DNA of 64,000 nt from Gemmatimonadales bacterium (GCA_019637315.1 JAHBVU010000006.1:62001-126000), one strand, 5' to 3'. Positions 8,201 through 16,495 are shown, counted from the first letter of the stretch. The notes: a model not told the origin generated them from the sequence alone. Numbers and translations are program-made.

Positions 8201-9736
8201 GAGCCCCAGCGTCTCGGTTCGAGTATCCAGACGCGCCCGGCCACCGAGCACGCTGCGCGGTTTGGTCCCGTCCACGTGCTCGACCCGCCCCTGATAGGTA
8301 ACGTTCTGCCAGGGGCCGTCGAGGCTGCCCGCCAGACGCAGGCGCCCGTCGAGCGCAACCGCCGGAGTGACCAGGCGAATGGTCCGCAAATCGAGGTCCG
8401 CATACGGAATCCGCGTCTGCTGAAAGACCATGCCCTCGGCGCCTCCCATGGACAGCTCGCCTTCGATGGTGAGGCGGTTGCTTCCCCCGTCCGGCACCCT
8501 GCTGTCCTGAAAGAGCCAGTCCGCGCTGATCGTCATGGCATCGAAGAAACCGGTGGCCTGCAGCGGGCCGGACAATCGACCAGCCAGGGGGAGCGTGTCG
8601 AGGAACGGTCGCACCGCCTCCAGGTCGAGCGATTGAAGGTCGAGCGTCAGATCTCGGAAGCCGAGCCCCCGATAAACGTCCACCATTGCCACCATCCGGC
8701 CGCGGACCCGGCTGCCGTCACCCGCGACATCGAGATCCCGCACGTCGTACACGGAACGGCTCCCGGCCGGTGACGTCGCCGTCACCTGTCCCCGCCCGCG
8801 CAGCGCCGGGAAGTTGGGTGAGATCCACCGCAGGTCGACCAGGTCGAGTGTCGGCGCCTCGAGGCGGAAGTTGTAGAGGATGGTATCGCGCGGCCAATCG
8901 ATCCGGCCGCCGCCCCGCACGATCGTATTGGGCAGCGCGGCCCGCTCGACCTCAAAGAGCAGACTGTCTCTGCCTTGTGTCAGGGTAGCCTTGAGGTCGC
9001 GAACGGTAATTTCCGGATCGCTGATCGACGCCGTCAGCGAATCGATGGCCATCGAGAACGGCGCGTTGTCGGGTGACGAGATGGCCAGCAGCCGGAAGCG
9101 TGCGGTCAGCCCTCGCAACGTGCGCTCGATCATCAACGCATTGCCGGGACGTTCCGCAAGCTCGATCCGGCGGCCCGGCTTGGCTCGCTCAGCGGCGAGC
9201 GCGGAGTCTCTCTGAGCGGCGGTCCGCAGCCGGCCATCGGGGTTCCAGGGCAGCCGGATCGTCACGTGAGCGCGATCGAGCGCCAGATCCTCGATCAGGA
9301 CCAGCGGCTTGGTCCGCTTGACGGTGTCGGTCGAGGGCAAACCGAGACCGAATATCTCTTCGTAGTTGAGCCGCCCCCCACGATGCTGGACGATCTCGAG
9401 CCGGGCATCGCTGACGCGGGCATCGCGAAAGACGAAACGTCGAGCCAGAAAGTCCCCGAGCCGGTAACCAACCTCGATCTTGGAGGCATCGACCAGCAGT
9501 GCGCCAGCCGTGTCACGGATCACCACCGAATCGAGAGTCAGGTCGCCCAGGAAGTTGCCTCGAATCCCTCCGATCCGGATCGAACCCTCGACCAGCCGGG
9601 CCGACTCCTCGGTGAGCACCCGCGCCAATAAGGCCCGGCCGGGCGCCAGCGTCGTGAGCGCCGCACCCGTGCCAAGCACGGCCGCCAGTACCGAAACGGC
9701 AAACACGAAGACGGTGCGCACCAGGCTGCGGAGCAT
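5264..9736 (-). CDS. tamB: TamB-family translocation and assembly module protein
   Basis: This 1490-residue protein has one N-terminal membrane segment (about residues 6-30), a very long run of amphipathic beta-strand repeats with alternating hydrophobic residues and Gly/Asp turns, and a C-terminal DUF490/TamB domain. TamB-like proteins (AsmA superfamily) span the periplasm as a hydrophobic groove and are implicated in phospholipid transport and in outer-membrane protein assembly with TamA. ATG at 9736 is chosen because the open frame upstream lies inside the tamA-like gene and the ATG gives a clean membrane anchor; TGATG joins the two genes. Length is within the usual range for the family. 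The downstream neighbour is a lipid kinase. Confidence 0.93.
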   Translation of the reverse strand: MLRSLVRTVFVFAVSVLAAVLGTGAALTTLAPGRALLARVLTEESARLVEGSIRIGGIRGNFLGDLTLDSVVIRDTAGALLVDASKIEVGYRLGDFLARRFVFRDARVSDARLEIVQHRGGRLNYEEIFGLGLPSTDTVKRTKPLVLIEDLALDRAHVTIRLPWNPDGRLRTAAQRDSALAAERAKPGRRIELAERPGNALMIERTLRGLTARFRLLAISSPDNAPFSMAIDSLTASISDPEITVRDLKATLTQGRDSLLFEVERAALPNTIVRGGGRIDWPRDTILYNFRLEAPTLDLVDLRWISPNFPALRGRGQVTATSPAGSRSVYDVRDLDVAGDGSRVRGRMVAMVDVYRGLGFRDLTLDLQSLDLEAVRPFLDTLPLAGRLSGPLQATGFFDAMTISADWLFQDSRVPDGGSNRLTIEGELSMGGAEGMVFQQTRIPYADLDLRTIRLVTPAVALDGRLRLAGSLDGPWQNVTYQGRVEHVDGTKPRSVLGGRARLDTRTETLGLDADLTVDTLAFDGIRGSFPTLTLQGMVAGSLRMLGYLDSLWVEGGLAGGIGAYQFIGRTSLEPPRFGADGLRVSFDRANLAMLTPTGPTTSLAGQAVLTGVIDSAVAPDAVIDLALRRSSVRSFILDSAWARLAIRDSLITVDTAGVVWPGGGAYLAGTFGWSEPHRGSLKGTIAALNLAPFDSLAAELAGLRRSDLIEEDLMSGRARGTFSLDGSLEAWNALAEIRLDSAAWLRNQVRLGTVKLEAAGAAPDSLVFGLTISADTLAHGKLRFADLEAGLLGTPADFGWNIRGASGTAARVAARGQWRVGADSVRILQVDSLAVGLLGRQWQLQRSAQFTVDSVMEADTVLIATDDGSGSIRMEGVLPGRSEGRVRLQASGISLRDLYALAQRDTAGIGGSLGVDLRAAGTLESPTFRGSATLTGPVVGQVKAPLVRAVFNYDSRLLQSNLSFWRTGRPILDVDARLPLDLSMGDVTRRQIPGELVIRGQADSVDLAVIEALTQNLRGVVGTLALDAQVEGSWEAPRLSGQVTVADAAVYVPGLGVSYGPMFGRIRLAGDSVIADSAVIRSDIGEARIGGAVRLERLTTPVLGLTLSARDFLLIDVPEYLTFRATGDVALDGPLVRPVLSGSVRATNSVVYFADLLSKNVINLEDPANLDLVDTTALRAEGLGAQFQSRFLDSLTIRDLNVRVAQDVWLRSSEANVQLEGQVSVNKERRRAGRSEFRVSGELTVPRGTYTFKPGLGVARTFTVEQGTVRYFNTPDMNASLDLTARYVVRTVSSTTAGTADYPIIARITGTLLAPNLQLTSEPGRQQFPERELVSLLVFGTVSSGVRGAFDDQGRVVAALASKVLTSELERSLISSKDSPFDLVEISPGFAQGNTALATGGSVTRLSLGRQLTRRLFATLSLGGCVVEGLQVELNRRYLGASLEYRLHPTMKVQVAAEPVQSCLSQVASSLIRPSRYQFGADIKWDREY

Positions 9737-11859
9737 CAGAAGGCCTGCCCGACCGAAACCTGCAGGTTGAACTTGCCGGTCCGGGGCTTTCGGTAGTCGC
9801 TCCGCACCAGCGTCAGTTCTTCGTCCAGCAGGGAATAGAGACCACCAGCTGCGTAAGGAGCGTTGGTATAGGCGATGTCGGCACGCATCGGGCCCAGCGG
9901 TGTGCCGAAACGAATCCCGATGCCCGGGGTCACCCGGAAGGCAGCCCCCGACGCGAGCGAGCCGCCCCGCTCCCAGACCGAACCGGCATCGACAAACAGC
10001 GCCCACCGCAACCGTCCGCCCAGCAACGGCGATGGCAAACGCAGCTCCAGGTTGCCGACCGCGAGCGTGTTTCCACCGATCGGGGCCACCTGCACCGAGT
10101 CGGCATCGATCACGGATCCGTCCTCATTCAGGTTGCCTGCGGAGGTGACGTAAACCACGGGGCCAAGTTCGTTCCGGTCGTAACCCCGAACGTCATTGGC
10201 CCCTCCGGCATAGAAGCGCTGATCGGGCGGAATGAAACTGCCCTCGCCGGCACCGAGACGAAGCCGCGGCGACACTGCGGCGCCCGCCTTGACGTGCGCC
10301 GCTAGCACAACTTCGCGACCGAGGGGCGTATACCAGGAGGCCTCTCCGACCAGCCGCGTGAACTCGGACAACCGGCTCGACCCGACCAGAGGGGAACTGA
10401 CCGTTGCCTCGAGACTATAGAAGGACCCCCGGGTCGGATCGAGGGGGTTGTTGACCCGCTGCCGACTGACCGTGCCGATCAGGGATGCGGCCAGACGTCG
10501 CTCCCGGAGCTGTGCAATGTCATCCTGCCGGCACGCCAGGAAGAAAGCGCAGAAGCTGACGGCAGTTGCCTGAGTCGATCCGTAGGCCAGTCGATAGGTG
10601 AGCGAGAACGGCACCCCCCGCTGACTCTCCCGCGTGAACGTGACGCTGGTGCCAATTTCGTCGCGCAGGTAGATCCGGTACTCCGACCGTCGCTCGCCGA
10701 ATACCGTGCCCGTAATCGCGTTGGACGGCGAGAGGAATGCGGGCCGACGAATCGACGCCGAGAGGGCGTAGTTGACTCTGCTCGATCCGATGGTATCGGC
10801 TTCCAGGCCGCTGCAGACCGTCGAAGCAAGCGGGTCGAGCGCCACACCCAGCTTCGACACCGAGCCGTTGAAATCGAGCTGCCGACCGCGCCCGCCCACG
10901 TTGCGCGCAGTCCACCCGGCGTTGGCACGAAAGCAGTCGTTCGTGGCAATACCCAGCCCGGACCGGACCCGGAAATGGGGCCCCTCCTGAACCTGAATCG
11001 TAAGCGGAACCGCCGGGTCGCCCATGGTAAAACGTGTCGTGTCGATGTCGACCGTCGCGAAGCGAAAGAGACCCGACTGATAGAGATTGAGCTGGCTGCG
11101 ATAGATGTCGGCGTATCGAAAGGTCCGCCCCGGTCGCGCAGCAAGCAGCGACCGGACAAATGATGAATCGACCGATTCGGTACCCTCGATCCGAATCGGG
11201 CCGAATACCGCAGGCGCTCCGGGATCAGCCACCAGCTCGATGTCGACGATTCGCGCCTCCCGATCGAGATCACGCCGACCAAGCAGCACCGTCGCCGATG
11301 GATAGCCACGATCCCAGAGACGACTCTGGATCGTGTCGGCGGTCGCCTCGAGCCGGACATACCGGTCGTAGGGCATCCCGACCTGCAGCGGCAGATCGCG
11401 TACGATCCGGGGCCGATCCGGCAGTGAGTCCAGTCCCGAGATCGTCAGCGATCGAACCCGTACCGGCTCACCTTCCGTGATCAGGAAGGTGATGTACGCA
11501 TCCGTTTCCGTGCGGACGATCGAGGTATCGATCTGCACATCCATGAACCCGTTGAGCTGGTACAGCAGGCGCAAGCGAGCCAGGTCGACACGCAGTTCCC
11601 GCTCATTGAGACGACGGCGCTCGCCCAAGCCTAGCCAGCTGACCATCGAGTAGCGAACAAAGAAACTCGAATTGGTCGTGGCGATCGCGGCCTCGAGCGT
11701 CACCGCATCGAGCGATCGATTGCCCTTGAACGCGAGATGCCGAATCACCAATCCTTGATCCTGCGCATCGAGGTCGACCGCTGCAAATCCCAGCACCAGG
11801 GCGAGCGCCAGACCCCGGCCGATCCGGCGCAAACCCGGAACTGCCAAAATCCGCAACAT
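9736..11859 (-). CDS. BamA/TamA-family outer-membrane protein
   Basis: This is a 707-residue Omp85 protein. A signal peptide (about residues 1-33, ending near LDAQ) is followed by three to four POTRA-like domains, then a 16-strand barrel. The L6 loop motif VRGY is present in GANDVRGYDRNELGP, and the chain ends in phenylalanine, as expected for a beta-signal. Three features favour TamA over the essential BamA: direct coupling to tamB, fewer POTRA domains, and the absence here of skp, lpxD or fabZ. ATG at 11859 follows a GGCGGGG ribosome-binding site; an ATG at 11910 is also open. The genes diverge from dacB. Confidence 0.9.
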   Translation of the reverse strand: MLRILAVPGLRRIGRGLALALVLGFAAVDLDAQDQGLVIRHLAFKGNRSLDAVTLEAAIATTNSSFFVRYSMVSWLGLGERRRLNERELRVDLARLRLLYQLNGFMDVQIDTSIVRTETDAYITFLITEGEPVRVRSLTISGLDSLPDRPRIVRDLPLQVGMPYDRYVRLEATADTIQSRLWDRGYPSATVLLGRRDLDREARIVDIELVADPGAPAVFGPIRIEGTESVDSSFVRSLLAARPGRTFRYADIYRSQLNLYQSGLFRFATVDIDTTRFTMGDPAVPLTIQVQEGPHFRVRSGLGIATNDCFRANAGWTARNVGGRGRQLDFNGSVSKLGVALDPLASTVCSGLEADTIGSSRVNYALSASIRRPAFLSPSNAITGTVFGERRSEYRIYLRDEIGTSVTFTRESQRGVPFSLTYRLAYGSTQATAVSFCAFFLACRQDDIAQLRERRLAASLIGTVSRQRVNNPLDPTRGSFYSLEATVSSPLVGSSRLSEFTRLVGEASWYTPLGREVVLAAHVKAGAAVSPRLRLGAGEGSFIPPDQRFYAGGANDVRGYDRNELGPVVYVTSAGNLNEDGSVIDADSVQVAPIGGNTLAVGNLELRLPSPLLGGRLRWALFVDAGSVWERGGSLASGAAFRVTPGIGIRFGTPLGPMRADIAYTNAPYAAGGLYSLLDEELTLVRSDYRKPRTGKFNLQVSVGQAF

Positions 11860-12031
11860 GGCCCCGCCAAATGCGGGCCGAAACCGGTTCCAAGCCGAGC
11901 ATGACCGCACTCGCTAAATCTAGTCTACTGTTGACGTTACGCCATGCTGTGCTGAGATTCCACCGGCCTGACGCATGGCGGCTCGGCCGTCTGACTTCCG
12001 CGCATGCACCCCAAAACGACTGACTAGGTAC

Positions 12032-13549
12032 ATGACACTTTCCTCCGCGTCGATCCGGACAGCGATTCTCATCACCTTGCTGGCGCCAGGTCTGGCCAGC
12101 TCGCAGTCGCTGACGAAGAGCCTGACCCATCGACTCAACCAGGCTCCGTTCGATCGCCACCACTGGGGCGTTGCCGTCCTCGACGAGCGAGGCCGACTGC
12201 TGTTCGGCCACAACGCCGAGCGGCTCTTCACGCCAGCGAGCAACACCAAGCTGATCGTGACCGGGGCCGCGACGATGCTGCTCGGCCCCGACACCACGGT
12301 CAGAACCCCGGTCTATCTCGACGGGCCGGTCGAGCAGGGTACGCTGCGGGGTAACCTGATCCTCTACGGCAACGGCGATGCGACCTGGGCCCGTCGTTGC
12401 TACGCCGTGGATACCCTGGCCGCGGGGGCGTGCCTGACCGATCCGTTCGCCCCGCTCCGCCCCATTGCCACTGCGTTGAAGCGCGTCGGCGTCCGGCAGG
12501 TGAGCGGGCAGGTCATCGGTGATGGCAGTTTCTTCGAACCGATCACCTACCACCCGACCTGGGAAATCGGTGACCTGGTCTGGGGCTACGGTGCGCCCGT
12601 CTCCGGACTCGGCTTCAACGAGAATACCATCCAGGCCACCATCCGCCCCGGGCCGACGCCCGGCGCCCTGGCCTCGATTGCACTCTGGCCCGATCTCGGC
12701 GCCCTGACCGTCGAGAACCGCCTGATCACAGTTCCCGACTCGGAACGAACCGAGATCGACTGGGCCCGCGGGCCCGATGGCGTGACCGCCGTCGTCACAG
12801 GCACCATCCGGGCAAGCGAGCGCGAACGACGCAATACCCTCGCGGCCCCCGACCCGAACCGCTTCACCGCCCTGGCGCTGCACCAGGTGCTCGCCGACTC
12901 CGGCATCGTAGTGCTCGGCGGCGTCTCCGGCACCACCGACCCGCTCGCCACGCAAGCAGCTCGTCGAGGGCAACCGGTCGCCGAGATCGTATCCCGCCCG
13001 ATTCGCGACTGGGTCTTCCCGGTTCTCAATGTCAGTCAGAACTGGGTGGCCGAAATGCTGCTCAAGCTGCTGGGCAAACGATTCGAATCGGAAGGTTCGT
13101 GGCAGGCGGGACTGCGGGTCGAACGCCGCTTTCTGATCGACGTGGTCGGCGCCGACTCGACCCAGTTTTCGATTCAGGACGGTTCCGGCCTCTCGGCCCA
13201 GAACAGCGTCTCACCGCTGACCTTTGCGCGGCTACTGGCGTTCATGCAGCGGCAACCGCAGTACGCCGCCTTTGCCGCCGGGATGCCGCAAAGCGGGTCG
13301 GTAGGGTCCCTCCGCAACCGATTCCTCGCGACGCCGGTCGCGGAACGGGTCTGGGCCAAGACGGGCAGTATTGCCCAGGTCAACAGCCTCTCGGGATACA
13401 TCGGGGGCACCACCCTGGGGGAACCCCACTGCCGGATCTTCAGCGTTCAGGCCATGAATCACATTCTGGGCGGGCAGACCATGATTCGCGCCATCGACAG
13501 CGTCGTCAGCGACATCGGTGCGCAGAGCCGCTGCAACGTCAAACGATGA
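12032..13549 (+). CDS. dacB: D-alanyl-D-alanine carboxypeptidase/endopeptidase (PBP4 type, S13)
   Basis: The 505-residue periplasmic enzyme trims or cuts peptidoglycan cross-links. A signal peptide covers about residues 1-25 (ending in LASSQS). The active-site SxxK is S70-N-T-K73, the SxN motif is in NVSQNWVAEM, and the KTG motif is in WAKTGSI. The long insert between the first two motifs is typical of S13 peptidases. ATG at 12032 is chosen because the signal peptide begins there; the frame is open for a further 57 bases upstream. It is divergent from tamA and 28 bases upstream of the adenosyltransferase gene. Confidence 0.93.
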   Translation: MTLSSASIRTAILITLLAPGLASSQSLTKSLTHRLNQAPFDRHHWGVAVLDERGRLLFGHNAERLFTPASNTKLIVTGAATMLLGPDTTVRTPVYLDGPVEQGTLRGNLILYGNGDATWARRCYAVDTLAAGACLTDPFAPLRPIATALKRVGVRQVSGQVIGDGSFFEPITYHPTWEIGDLVWGYGAPVSGLGFNENTIQATIRPGPTPGALASIALWPDLGALTVENRLITVPDSERTEIDWARGPDGVTAVVTGTIRASERERRNTLAAPDPNRFTALALHQVLADSGIVVLGGVSGTTDPLATQAARRGQPVAEIVSRPIRDWVFPVLNVSQNWVAEMLLKLLGKRFESEGSWQAGLRVERRFLIDVVGADSTQFSIQDGSGLSAQNSVSPLTFARLLAFMQRQPQYAAFAAGMPQSGSVGSLRNRFLATPVAERVWAKTGSIAQVNSLSGYIGGTTLGEPHCRIFSVQAMNHILGGQTMIRAIDSVVSDIGAQSRCNVKR

Positions 13550-13577
13550 AGGGGCGGACTATACTTCCCCCGTTCCC

Positions 13578-14138
13578 ATGGAAGCGAAGGACGGCGTGAA
13601 GATCTATACCCGAACAGGCGACAAAGGGACCACCGGGCTCTTCGGCGGAGGGCGGGTCCCAAAGTCACACCCTCGCGTGGCGGCCTATGGCGACGTCGAC
13701 GAGCTCAACTCCGTCCTTGGCCTGGTCCGCGCCACCGGGCCGGATCTGTTCGACACCGAGTTGGAGCGGATCCAGCGCGACCTGTTCTCCATCGGCGGCC
13801 ACCTGGCCACCCCGGAGCCGGAGAAAGTCCGGGCCGCGCTGGCCAAAGCCGAGCTCAGCGAGGCCCGCATCGAGGAACTTGAGCGTCTGATCGACGCCGC
13901 CGACGAACAGCTCCCGGCGCTCCGGGCTTTCGTCCTGCCGGGAGGCACCCTCAAAGCCGCTCACCTCCACGTGGCGCGAACGGTCTGCCGCCGCGCTGAA
14001 CGACACGTCGTAGCCCTGGCGGCGGACGAGGAGATTCCCACCCTGTTCGTCGGCTATCTCAATCGGCTGAGCGACCTGCTGTTTACCTGGGCCCGGCTCG
14101 CCAACGCCCGCGAGGGCCGCGGCGACATTACATGGTAG
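13578..14138 (+). CDS. Cob(I)yrinic acid a,c-diamide adenosyltransferase (PduO type)
   Basis: The enzyme adenosylates cob(I)alamin to make coenzyme B12. The N-terminal IYTRTGDKGTTGLFGGGR and later VDELNSVLGL are the ATP-binding signatures of the PduO family, and the C-terminal half carries the cobalamin-site pattern (VCRRAER, YLNRLSDLLF). At 186 residues it is a single domain. ATG at 13578 gives the expected short N-terminus. Its stop overlaps the aroB start by 7 bases, so the two are co-translated. No other cobalamin genes are visible, so it may serve salvage for B12-dependent enzymes elsewhere. Confidence 0.94.
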   Translation: MEAKDGVKIYTRTGDKGTTGLFGGGRVPKSHPRVAAYGDVDELNSVLGLVRATGPDLFDTELERIQRDLFSIGGHLATPEPEKVRAALAKAELSEARIEELERLIDAADEQLPALRAFVLPGGTLKAAHLHVARTVCRRAERHVVALAADEEIPTLFVGYLNRLSDLLFTWARLANAREGRGDITW

Positions 14139-15226
14139 CCGGCCCACGAATCCTGGTCCGCCACGGTCTCGGAGAGTATCCCGTCATCATCCGCCCCGGC
14201 CTGCTCGACGACCTCGATTCGCTTGCAGAGGAAGTGCTGCCGGGACGGCGCCTCGTCGCGATAACCGACCGCAATGTCGCGCGCGCTGTTCCCCCAACCC
14301 TCAAGTGCCCGTTCCTGGTTGTGCCGCCCGGCGAGAGTTCCAAGACCCGCCGGCGCTGGGCCGACCTGACCGACCAGCTCCTGGAACTCGGTCTGACCCG
14401 TCAGGGAGCGCTGGTTGCGGTCGGAGGGGGCGTCGTCGGTGACCTGACCGGGTTCGTGGCCGCCACGTACCTGCGCGGAATCCCGTTCCTCCAGGTCCCC
14501 ACCTCGCTCCTGGCCATGGTCGATGCCTCGGTCGGCGGCAAAACCGGCCTCAATACCAAGCACGGGAAGAACCTGGTCGGCGCGTTTCATCCCCCGGCTG
14601 CGGTCGCCGTCGACCCGCTGGCCATCCGATCGCTCCGGTCGGCCCATGTCCGGGGCGGCCTGATGGAGGCAATCAAGCATGGGGTCATTGCCGATGCCGC
14701 ATACTACGATTGGATTGCCGACTCGACCCGCACCTTGCTGGCGCGCGACCCTGTCGCGGTCACCCGCCTGGTCACCACCAGCGTGACGATCAAAAGCGAG
14801 GTCGTCGGGGCCGACGAAAAGGAGGAAGGACGGCGGGCCATCCTCAACGCCGGGCACACCGTGGGACACGCGCTGGAGCGCTGGTCAGGGTACCGTATTC
14901 CACACGGCGATGCGGTTGGCATCGGCCTTCATGTGGAAACCGTGCTGGCGGAGGATCTGGGGCTCGCGCCGCCCGGAACCGCTGACCTGCTTCGGAGCCG
15001 CCTCACTGCACTCGGCTTGCCCCTGACACTGCCGCCCGCGAGCGACGACGACGCCTTGCTCGAGGCCATGCACCATGACAAAAAGGTCCGCGATCATGCC
15101 CTCCGCTTTGCGCTCCCGCGCGCGCCGGGCCTGCTGGCATCGCTGAGCGGTGCATGGACCACAGCCGTGTCGGACGACAGCGTTAGGCAATCGTTAGGCA
15201 GGGCTCGTACACTCTACCAGGCCTGA
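14132..15226 (+). CDS. aroB: 3-dehydroquinate synthase
   Basis: AroB converts DAHP to 3-dehydroquinate, the second step of the shikimate pathway, using NAD+ and zinc. The 364-residue protein shows the NAD-binding GGGVVGDLTGFVAATYLRG, the substrate-lysine region SVGGKTGLNTKHGKNLVGAFHPP, and the zinc ligands in LMEAIKHG, NAGHTVGHALE and GIGLHVE. It overlaps the adenosyltransferase gene by 7 bases. The last codons contain two copies of GTTAGGCA, part of an inverted-repeat set that continues into the following spacer. Confidence 0.96.
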   Translation: MVAGPRILVRHGLGEYPVIIRPGLLDDLDSLAEEVLPGRRLVAITDRNVARAVPPTLKCPFLVVPPGESSKTRRRWADLTDQLLELGLTRQGALVAVGGGVVGDLTGFVAATYLRGIPFLQVPTSLLAMVDASVGGKTGLNTKHGKNLVGAFHPPAAVAVDPLAIRSLRSAHVRGGLMEAIKHGVIADAAYYDWIADSTRTLLARDPVAVTRLVTTSVTIKSEVVGADEKEEGRRAILNAGHTVGHALERWSGYRIPHGDAVGIGLHVETVLAEDLGLAPPGTADLLRSRLTALGLPLTLPPASDDDALLEAMHHDKKVRDHALRFALPRAPGLLASLSGAWTTAVSDDSVRQSLGRARTLYQA

Positions 15227-15393
15227 GGTTATCCACAAATCGGGGCCAGGCACGAGCAAGGCGTAACCCCTTATCCTTCAATCGATTACGGAGATAGTCC
15301 CCGGAATTGTGGATTCCGGCTTTTGCCGTCATGTCGATGAAAACCGCAAGTCGTTGACTGCCTAACGAATCGTCATGTTGACAGCCTAACGCT
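15179..15393. repeat. Nested inverted repeats flanking the aroB-sigma factor spacer
   Basis: AGCGTTAGGC (15179-15188) and TCGTTAGGCAG (15191-15201) are answered in mirror order by CTGCCTAACGA (15358-15368) and GCCTAACGCT (15384-15393). The outer copies pair with each other (10 bases) and so do the inner ones (11 bases). The left pair lies in the last codons of aroB and the right pair just upstream of the sigma factor promoter. The two right-hand copies are also direct repeats, TTGAC(T/A)GCCTAACG at 15354 and 15378. This could be a set of four operator sites or a long-range stem; its function is unknown. Confidence 0.65.
15229..15237 (+). other. Isolated DnaA-box match
   Basis: TTATCCACA matches the DnaA-box consensus exactly, directly after the aroB stop. 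A weaker reversed copy (TGTGGATTC) lies about 70 bases downstream. There is no AT-rich unwinding region or cluster of boxes, so this is at most a DnaA regulatory site, and it may be chance. Confidence 0.3.
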
Positions 15394-15394
15394 A

Positions 15395-15424
15395 TTGACT
15401 GCTCCACCGGCCGATTCCTAGATT
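15395..15424 (+). promoter_or_regulatory. Predicted sigma-70-type promoter for the sigma factor gene
   Basis: TTGACT at 15395-15400 and TAGATT at 15419-15424 are separated by 18 bases, a good housekeeping-type promoter. It would start transcription near 15431 and give a leader of about 80 bases before the sigma factor ATG at 15515. It lies immediately beside the rightmost GCCTAAC repeat, so a protein bound there could control it. Confidence 0.55.
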
Positions 15425-15514
15425 GAATGCCGGTTTTCCTGAACCAAATCGCCGTCGTCACGAGCTCGCATCGCCGAGCCTCAAAGCAGCCGACCGTCTC
15501 CCAGCCGAGGTTGT

Positions 15515-16411
15515 ATGCGCACGTACCGCGATCGCCGGCCGCGCTCGCTTAGCCGGTCTTCCGCTGGTAGTTCCTTCGACCAGTACCTGCTGGACATCCG
15601 CAAGTTGCCGATGATCACCGATCCCAAAGAGGAGATTCGGCTGGCCAAACGCGCCCAGAAGGGTGACGTCGACGCCATGGACCGACTGGTGACCGCCAAC
15701 CTGCGGTTCGTGATCTCGTACGTGAAACGATTCCAGGGACACGGCCTCGACCTGGGCGAGCTCGTCGCCATTGGCAACGAGGGCTTGCTCAAGGCGGTCA
15801 AGAAGTTCGACCCTGCCCACGGCGTAAAGTTCATCAGCTATGCCGTCTGGTGGGTCCGCCAGTGCGTGCTCAAGGCCCTGGCAGAACAGACCCGCACCGT
15901 CCGCATCCCGCTCAATCAGAATGCCGCCCTGCTCCGAATGGCCAAAGTGGAAAGCCTGCTGTCGCAGGAGCTGGGTCGCTCGCCCACGGACGCCGAAACC
16001 GCCCAGGTCCTGGGCGAATCAGTCGACACCATCCGGTCGGCGCGACTGGTTTCGACGGTCGAGATGTCACTCGATGCACCGGTCGAACGTAGCGAATCAG
16101 GGTCAGCCACCTTTGGCGAGCGCGTCACCGGCGCCGCCGGCGGCGAGATCGAGGATTTCGTCGACACCGGGCTGCAGCGTGAGTTTCTGGCCAAGCTCTT
16201 CGAGACCTATCTGACTCCGCGGGAGCGGCGCATCCTGGCCCTCTACTATGGCCTGGATGAGGGTTCCGAGTCGCTCACGCTGGAAGGCATCGGCTCGATG
16301 CTGGGCGTTACGCGCGAGCGGGTTCGCCAGATCCGCGAGCGCGCCTTCGAGAAACTTCGCAACTCGCCGGAAGTCCGCTGTCTTCGTTTCCCGCCGGCAG
16401 AGATGGCCTGA
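15515..16411 (+). CDS. RpoD/SigA-family RNA polymerase sigma factor
   Basis: The 298-residue protein carries regions 1.2 (DQYLLDIRKLP), 2.1-2.4 (through YAVWWVRQCVLKAL, with the promoter-melting aromatic residues), 3 and 4.2 (LTLEGIGSMLGVTRERVRQI). It has no region 1.1 and no long non-conserved insert, like the short primary sigma factors of Bacteroidetes and relatives. Whether it is the primary or a group 2 factor cannot be settled from this window. It has its own predicted promoter and is followed by a Rho-independent terminator, so it appears to be a single-gene unit. Confidence 0.9.
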   Translation: MRTYRDRRPRSLSRSSAGSSFDQYLLDIRKLPMITDPKEEIRLAKRAQKGDVDAMDRLVTANLRFVISYVKRFQGHGLDLGELVAIGNEGLLKAVKKFDPAHGVKFISYAVWWVRQCVLKALAEQTRTVRIPLNQNAALLRMAKVESLLSQELGRSPTDAETAQVLGESVDTIRSARLVSTVEMSLDAPVERSESGSATFGERVTGAAGGEIEDFVDTGLQREFLAKLFETYLTPRERRILALYYGLDEGSESLTLEGIGSMLGVTRERVRQIRERAFEKLRNSPEVRCLRFPPAEMA

Positions 16412-16442
16412 CCAGCCGGCAGCCTGAACCCCGATGGAACCG

Positions 16443-16470
16443 CGGGAGCGCCATGGCGCTCCCGTTTTCT
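16443..16470 (+). terminator. Rho-independent terminator after the sigma factor gene
   Basis: A perfect 22-base palindrome (CGGGAGCGCC, AT, GGCGCTCCCG; 16443-16464) is followed at once by TTTTCT. It lies 31 bases after the sigma factor stop and 26 bases before the next gene. Confidence 0.85.
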
Positions 16471-16495
16471 CTTCGGCTCCGTCTACATTGCGGGC

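Noticed and set aside
7397-8773. Long antisense frame (458 codons) opposite tamB, and similar long frames opposite other genes, such as 16957-18522, 37010-38791, 59482-61119 and 61032-62789.
   Set aside because: They are by-products of GC-rich third codon positions. They have no family motifs, and the opposite strands encode clear proteins.
15226-15310. Possible replication origin from DnaA-box matches after aroB.
   Set aside because: There is one exact box and one weak one, with no AT-rich region and no dnaA, dnaN or parAB genes.
15182-15390. GTTAGGC and GCCTAAC match integron attC core sites (GTTRRRY and RYYYAAC).
   Set aside because: The cores are in the wrong order for an attC site, no full right-hand GTTRRRY follows the GCCTAAC copies, and no integrase or cassette array is present.
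15183-15461. A 92-codon minus-strand frame in the aroB-sigma factor spacer.
   Set aside because: It overlaps the aroB end, has no ribosome-binding site or recognisable protein pattern, and covers the promoter and repeats.
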